Of a stretch of DNA of 64,000 nucleotides, positions 60,172 to 64,000 are shown piece after piece. The notes below the pieces were generated by a model. The model made no database searches. It was not told the origin of the DNA and saw nothing but the letters and a program-made list of their open reading frames with translations. Numbering within the stretch: position 1 is the stretch's first letter; the number at the start of each line of letters is the position of its first letter. Where the stretch lies: positions 558,001-622,000 of the forward strand of contig MQVO02000004.1 of NCBI GenBank assembly GCA_001986395.2, in the 5' to 3' direction. Source of the DNA: Irpex lacteus (lineage: Eukaryota > Basidiomycota > Agaricomycetes > Polyporales > Irpicaceae). Made by a program: the position numbers and the translations under genes.

Positions 60172-62961
60172 ATGCCACACCCCGGCTCTGGTAACAATAC
60201 GCCGCATACAGACTCGGATCCGGCGGACGTTCGATATGTTCTGGCAGGCCAACCAACAGGATGGGCTGCCATGGCCAAAGAGGTTCGTGAGTTTGACGAG
60301 GAGAAAGTAAGAAGTTGTAAAGAAGACATTGATACTCTGCTGGTCTTCGTGAGTCTTCGCGTCTCATTATCACTACGCGGGACACGACTGACAGGGTTTG
60401 TGTTACGAGGCCGGTCTTTTCTCAGCAGTCCTTTCCGCGTTTCTAGTTGCTGCGTATCCTTCACTGCAGCTAGACCGCATGGATACTGTTGTCTACACTC
60501 TTCAAGTCATTGCTACACAGACCGCAGGCTATAAATTGACGGGCGATGTGCTCACAGCCTTCAACGCCCCTCCCTCGCCTCCCCAACCGTTCGAGCCCGC
60601 CACTAATGACATCCGGGTGAATGTGTTATGGTTCGCGAGCCTCTTAATCAGCCTTATTACCGCCTCATTTGCAATGCTGGTGAAGCAATGGCTCCGCGAA
60701 TTCCTCGCAGTCGAAATTCCCTCCCCCCAAGCCCGTCTCCGTCTTCGTCATTTCCGTGAGCCGCAGCTGACTAAGTGGAAGGTATACGAGATTGCTGCTG
60801 CCCTACCTCTCCTTCTCCAACTCTCCCTCGGTTTGTTCCTGATAGGTCTATGCTACTTCACGGCGGCGATCCACACGAGCATCGGTTCCACTGCATTGCC
60901 GCTAGTCATCGGCTGGGCACTCTTCTTCTTCACTGCGACGTCTCTTCCGATTTGCTTTCCTCGGTGCCCATACAAGACGACGTTATTGAAGGTCGGCGTG
61001 GCGTACCTGCACCGGAAGTGCAGGCAAGTCGCCAAGCAGATGTGGAACAAATACGATCTGCATAACTTCCAACCAGGCGGCCCTCCAGACAGGCCACAGC
61101 CACCTTCAGTGTCTATCTATGGGAAAATAATCCGAGCTGCTCTGCTGCGTGCACTTCCTTCCTTGCAATCTATACCCGACGAACATCTTGTGACCCAAAC
61201 ACTGGACTCTGACATCGATCTCTTGGTGTCCGTTGATGCTATACATGCTAGTGACGAGCTGCTGGTCAATCCCATAGTCGAGGCCCTCCTTCAAGGGCAG
61301 CACGATTGGGAGCAAATGCTACACTTCGTAATCCAGGTTCTCTCACACCGCGTCCCGACTATTGCATCTTCCGATCGCGTACTTGTCGAGTGGCCCTTTG
61401 CGAGCGCATTCCCTTTGGACGGTTTGCGACCTCAAGTCATCGAAGTGGTCGTGAAGATTCTTTTCGCAATCTCTGTGTCTGATAAGCGATCTATCGAATT
61501 CTGCGCGACCTACCGAGGCTCAGCCCCTCATACCCGTCCCAAGGCACATCACTATCATAATGCTCTGTGCGTCTGGAGTCTCGCCATTGCAGCAACGAGG
61601 ATTTCCTTCGGAGATACACCAGTGGTCACGGAAGTCAAGAATTTTCTGAGATATCCCCTGCAGTATGCGGACGAGAATGGTGTTCCCGTATTTTGGCAGG
61701 AGTGGGTCCGATTGGTACTGCTGGGTCGCCAAGATTATCCGCGGGACGTGAATGTCATTGATAAAGCTGTGTACTATGCTCTGAATCTGCTTTCTGCCTT
61801 AGGGAAACAACTGGATCTGTCCCTTACTGTAGAAGCCAGATGCTTCAAGGCGCTGATGACGGAATGGAACGGGCAGGCTTTCCAGCTGACACGGCCACTC
61901 GCTTCAACACGTTTTGACTCTATGGTGCAAGATTATCTGAGTCGTCTACTCCAGGGAGAGTTTTCGAGGGTCGCCTATACGCCAGATAGTACTACCATCG
62001 ATCCCGAAACCAGCAATGTGCTTAAATTTCTCGTCTATCACGGGATACAAGCACGCCACGTTGAATGGCCCCTGAAGGGGCTGAGGGACAGACCCATACA
62101 ACTATGTCTACTCAACATATATCTCACTGTAGCTACTGCATTGACAAGTACGCCGGGCACGAGAGTCTTGATCGACTTCTTGCTGCACGATGGAGACGGT
62201 ACTCAATCCGCATCCTTTCAGCTCTTTAGCGGTTTAGGGATTGAACAAGATGTGCGGTTAGAAGGTCTGTCCAACTGCTAATCGAGTTGGGCGGGAACTC
62301 GATACTGAACACATCTGGCATAGGACACCCGATTACGAATGGCATCACTGGCAGGCTAGTAGAGTCTCTTCAGTCAGTCATTTCGGCGCCAGGCACGAGC
62401 AACGACCCGCTCTATTCAGCAATTCGCTCTTGCCAGGCAGCGATGGCTATTTTGCTCCTCCTGAACATGGATCCCGGCGGATTTGCAGAGATTCGTGACA
62501 TTTTCGCCTCACTGGGTGCATCCATCCGTCATCTGGTATCAGCATTGGCAGATTGCCAAACTGGGGATAAATCGCTAGACTCTGCCATCGTCTCGCCGCG
62601 CCCATACGAGGAGAAAGTCGGTATTGCAGACGTAGCGCATGCATGCATCTACATGATAAATTATCGCGACCGACGCCGGAGCTCCGAAGACAACACCTAT
62701 GGTGGCTGGCAACCTCGGCCTTACGACCTCTGGCTTCAACAGTTCTCAGAACCAGAAAGCATATTCCCTGACGAACTCATCTACATACTCGGGCAGCTGG
62801 ATACCGATCCGGATCTACGAAAAGAATCCTATCGTTTACGCAGATTAGACGAATTGGGTTGGAAGCCGCCGTCCGTGGATTTAGACAAGAACTTGGACAT
62901 CACTGCACCGGACGAAAACAGTCGGTACATCGTGGTCGAAAAAATACGTTCGAGCCGATAA
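60172..62961 (+). CDS. DUF6535 family membrane protein, copy 3
   Basis: Exons 60172-60348, 60410-62264 and 62324-62961 give 889 residues. Exon 1 encodes MPHPGSGNNTPHTDSDPAD and the conserved RYVLAGQPTGWAAMAKEV region. Exon 2 opens with the first of four membrane helices (AGLFSAVLSAFLVAAY), then NVLWFASLLISLITASFAML, LLLQLSLGLFLIGLCYFTAA and LPLVIGWALFFFTATSLPI. The helical region contains DSDIDLLVSVDAIHASDELL. The third exon has the family end block SIFPDELIYILGQLD but lacks the long Ser/Thr tail of copy 1. The frame is intact. It is the clearest complete member in the window; its role is unknown. Confidence 0.87.
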
Positions 62962-64000
62962 CTTTCTCAACGCCGCTGCGAGCGGCCTCAAGAACCACGA
63001 GTCTGCAGTTGATATATTATGGGTTCCCGTGGACGAATGGAATCCCTTCTCAATGATCTACGAAAGAACACCAGGTTCCGCCTAGTTTCGTGGCTCGCGC
63101 TGCACCCGTGCGAGGGTTATGGGTCACCCTGAGTTCCTTCGAACCAGGCTGCGGTTATGTCTTAGTCCCCTTTTCCTACCCTTGTCTTTCTATCCGGGTC
63201 CCGTTTGTTTCTCTCCTGAAAGTTCTGTTTCGTCGGTACGCTTCTGCGTATGTGCTGTGGTTGTTACTCGTCGTCATCGAAACTGACCAGATCTGACTAC
63301 CGGTCAATACATGGATGTCGACGACGCAGCATTTTTACTGGATTTTGTATATTCTGTGAGCAGCGTACAGCGATCACTATGTCAGGATATGTGACATGTG
63401 TAGACGATGTGCTTTGCATTTACCTTGCGCAGTCTACTTACTGTACCAATATTGCTCGCTATGTTTTCACCGCTTGCGTAGATTCTAGTCCAATTTGTCA
63501 AACGCATTGACATTCATTTATATCAATATGGACACGCATGTCCGCGGTTGAGCGCGGTCGTGTCCCTATCCACTATATCGTACTCGTAATACATGTTCGT
63601 ACCACAGTACCAACTACCAAATATACCCTAAGATCTGTAAATGCAAGCAAATGTAGCGGATACCTCCTATCGGGGCCAAAGACGAAGAGTCAAATGCCGA
63701 TTCATAGCGTACAGCGATAGACGATCCCAGCGGCGGTGAGGAGGGTGAGAAGAATGTCGGAATGTATGAGTCTGCGTGTGACCGCGCAGGTACTTGGGTG
63801 GCGGCGATAAAGGAGGGGATGGCGGGTTAGAGGGAGAGAGGGGTCTAGGATATCATTCATGTGTATTGCAGAATAAATAGGCGGAAGGATGAACTTCCGG
63901 TGCGGTGAGAGAACGTGAAGATATCATGCGATAGTGTGGGGAACGTGGGGATGAGCCGCACGTCCGAGGGAGCAGTAGAGTCTCCAGGTATACGCACACT
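62962..64000. other. Right edge of window, no gene seen
   Basis: 1 kb without a supported coding region, RNA gene or repeat. Confidence 0.5.

Overview
This is nuclear DNA of a basidiomycete fungus, most likely a mushroom-forming agaricomycete. Genes are dense on both strands and broken by many 50-60 base introns. The window mixes conserved eukaryotic housekeeping genes with families known mainly from Agaricomycetes: DUF6535, DUF6532, DUF6593, Plavaka transposases and a SAP/TKL protein kinase.

Layout. Positions 1-6182 hold the right-hand part of a Plavaka DNA transposon with two divergent genes, a DUF6532 protein (minus) and the Plavaka transposase (plus). They share an intergenic region carrying a ~52 bp inverted repeat, one arm before each gene. 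Its right end abuts a DUF6535 gene that lacks its N-terminal membrane domain (6186-8816), so the element probably inserted into it. Then come a metallophosphoesterase (minus), cytosolic glutamyl-tRNA synthetase (plus), a small gene of unknown function (14521-15244), a 2.9 kb gene-free stretch, splicing factor SF3B2/CUS1 (minus), eIF4A (plus), a dual-specificity phosphatase, a Rab GTPase with an altered catalytic residue, ATP synthase epsilon, a seven-knuckle CCHC protein (GIS2/CNBP type), cytochrome c oxidase subunit IV, proteasome subunit Rpn8, a paralogue of the small unknown gene (33800-34385), mitochondrial ribosomal protein mL54 and the ribosome-collision ubiquitin ligase Hel2/ZNF598.

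Positions 38.4-47.1 kb are accessory: a tandem pair of ~355 bp structured repeats, a decayed fragment of the phosphoesterase gene, two tandem DUF6535 genes and DUF6535 relics. The right part returns to conserved genes: 2-isopropylmalate synthase with a duplicated C-terminal regulatory region, the SAP-motif TKL kinase whose catalytic lysine appears to have moved as in WNK kinases, a peroxisomal-type acyl-CoA ligase and a DUF6593 protein. A third full-length DUF6535 gene (60172-62961) closes the window.

There is no operon-like pathway. Three divergent housekeeping pairs share 320-380 bp promoters. The DUF6535 copies, relics and repeats mark places where the window has been rearranged. Exon borders were deduced by hand from reading frame and GT/AG signals.
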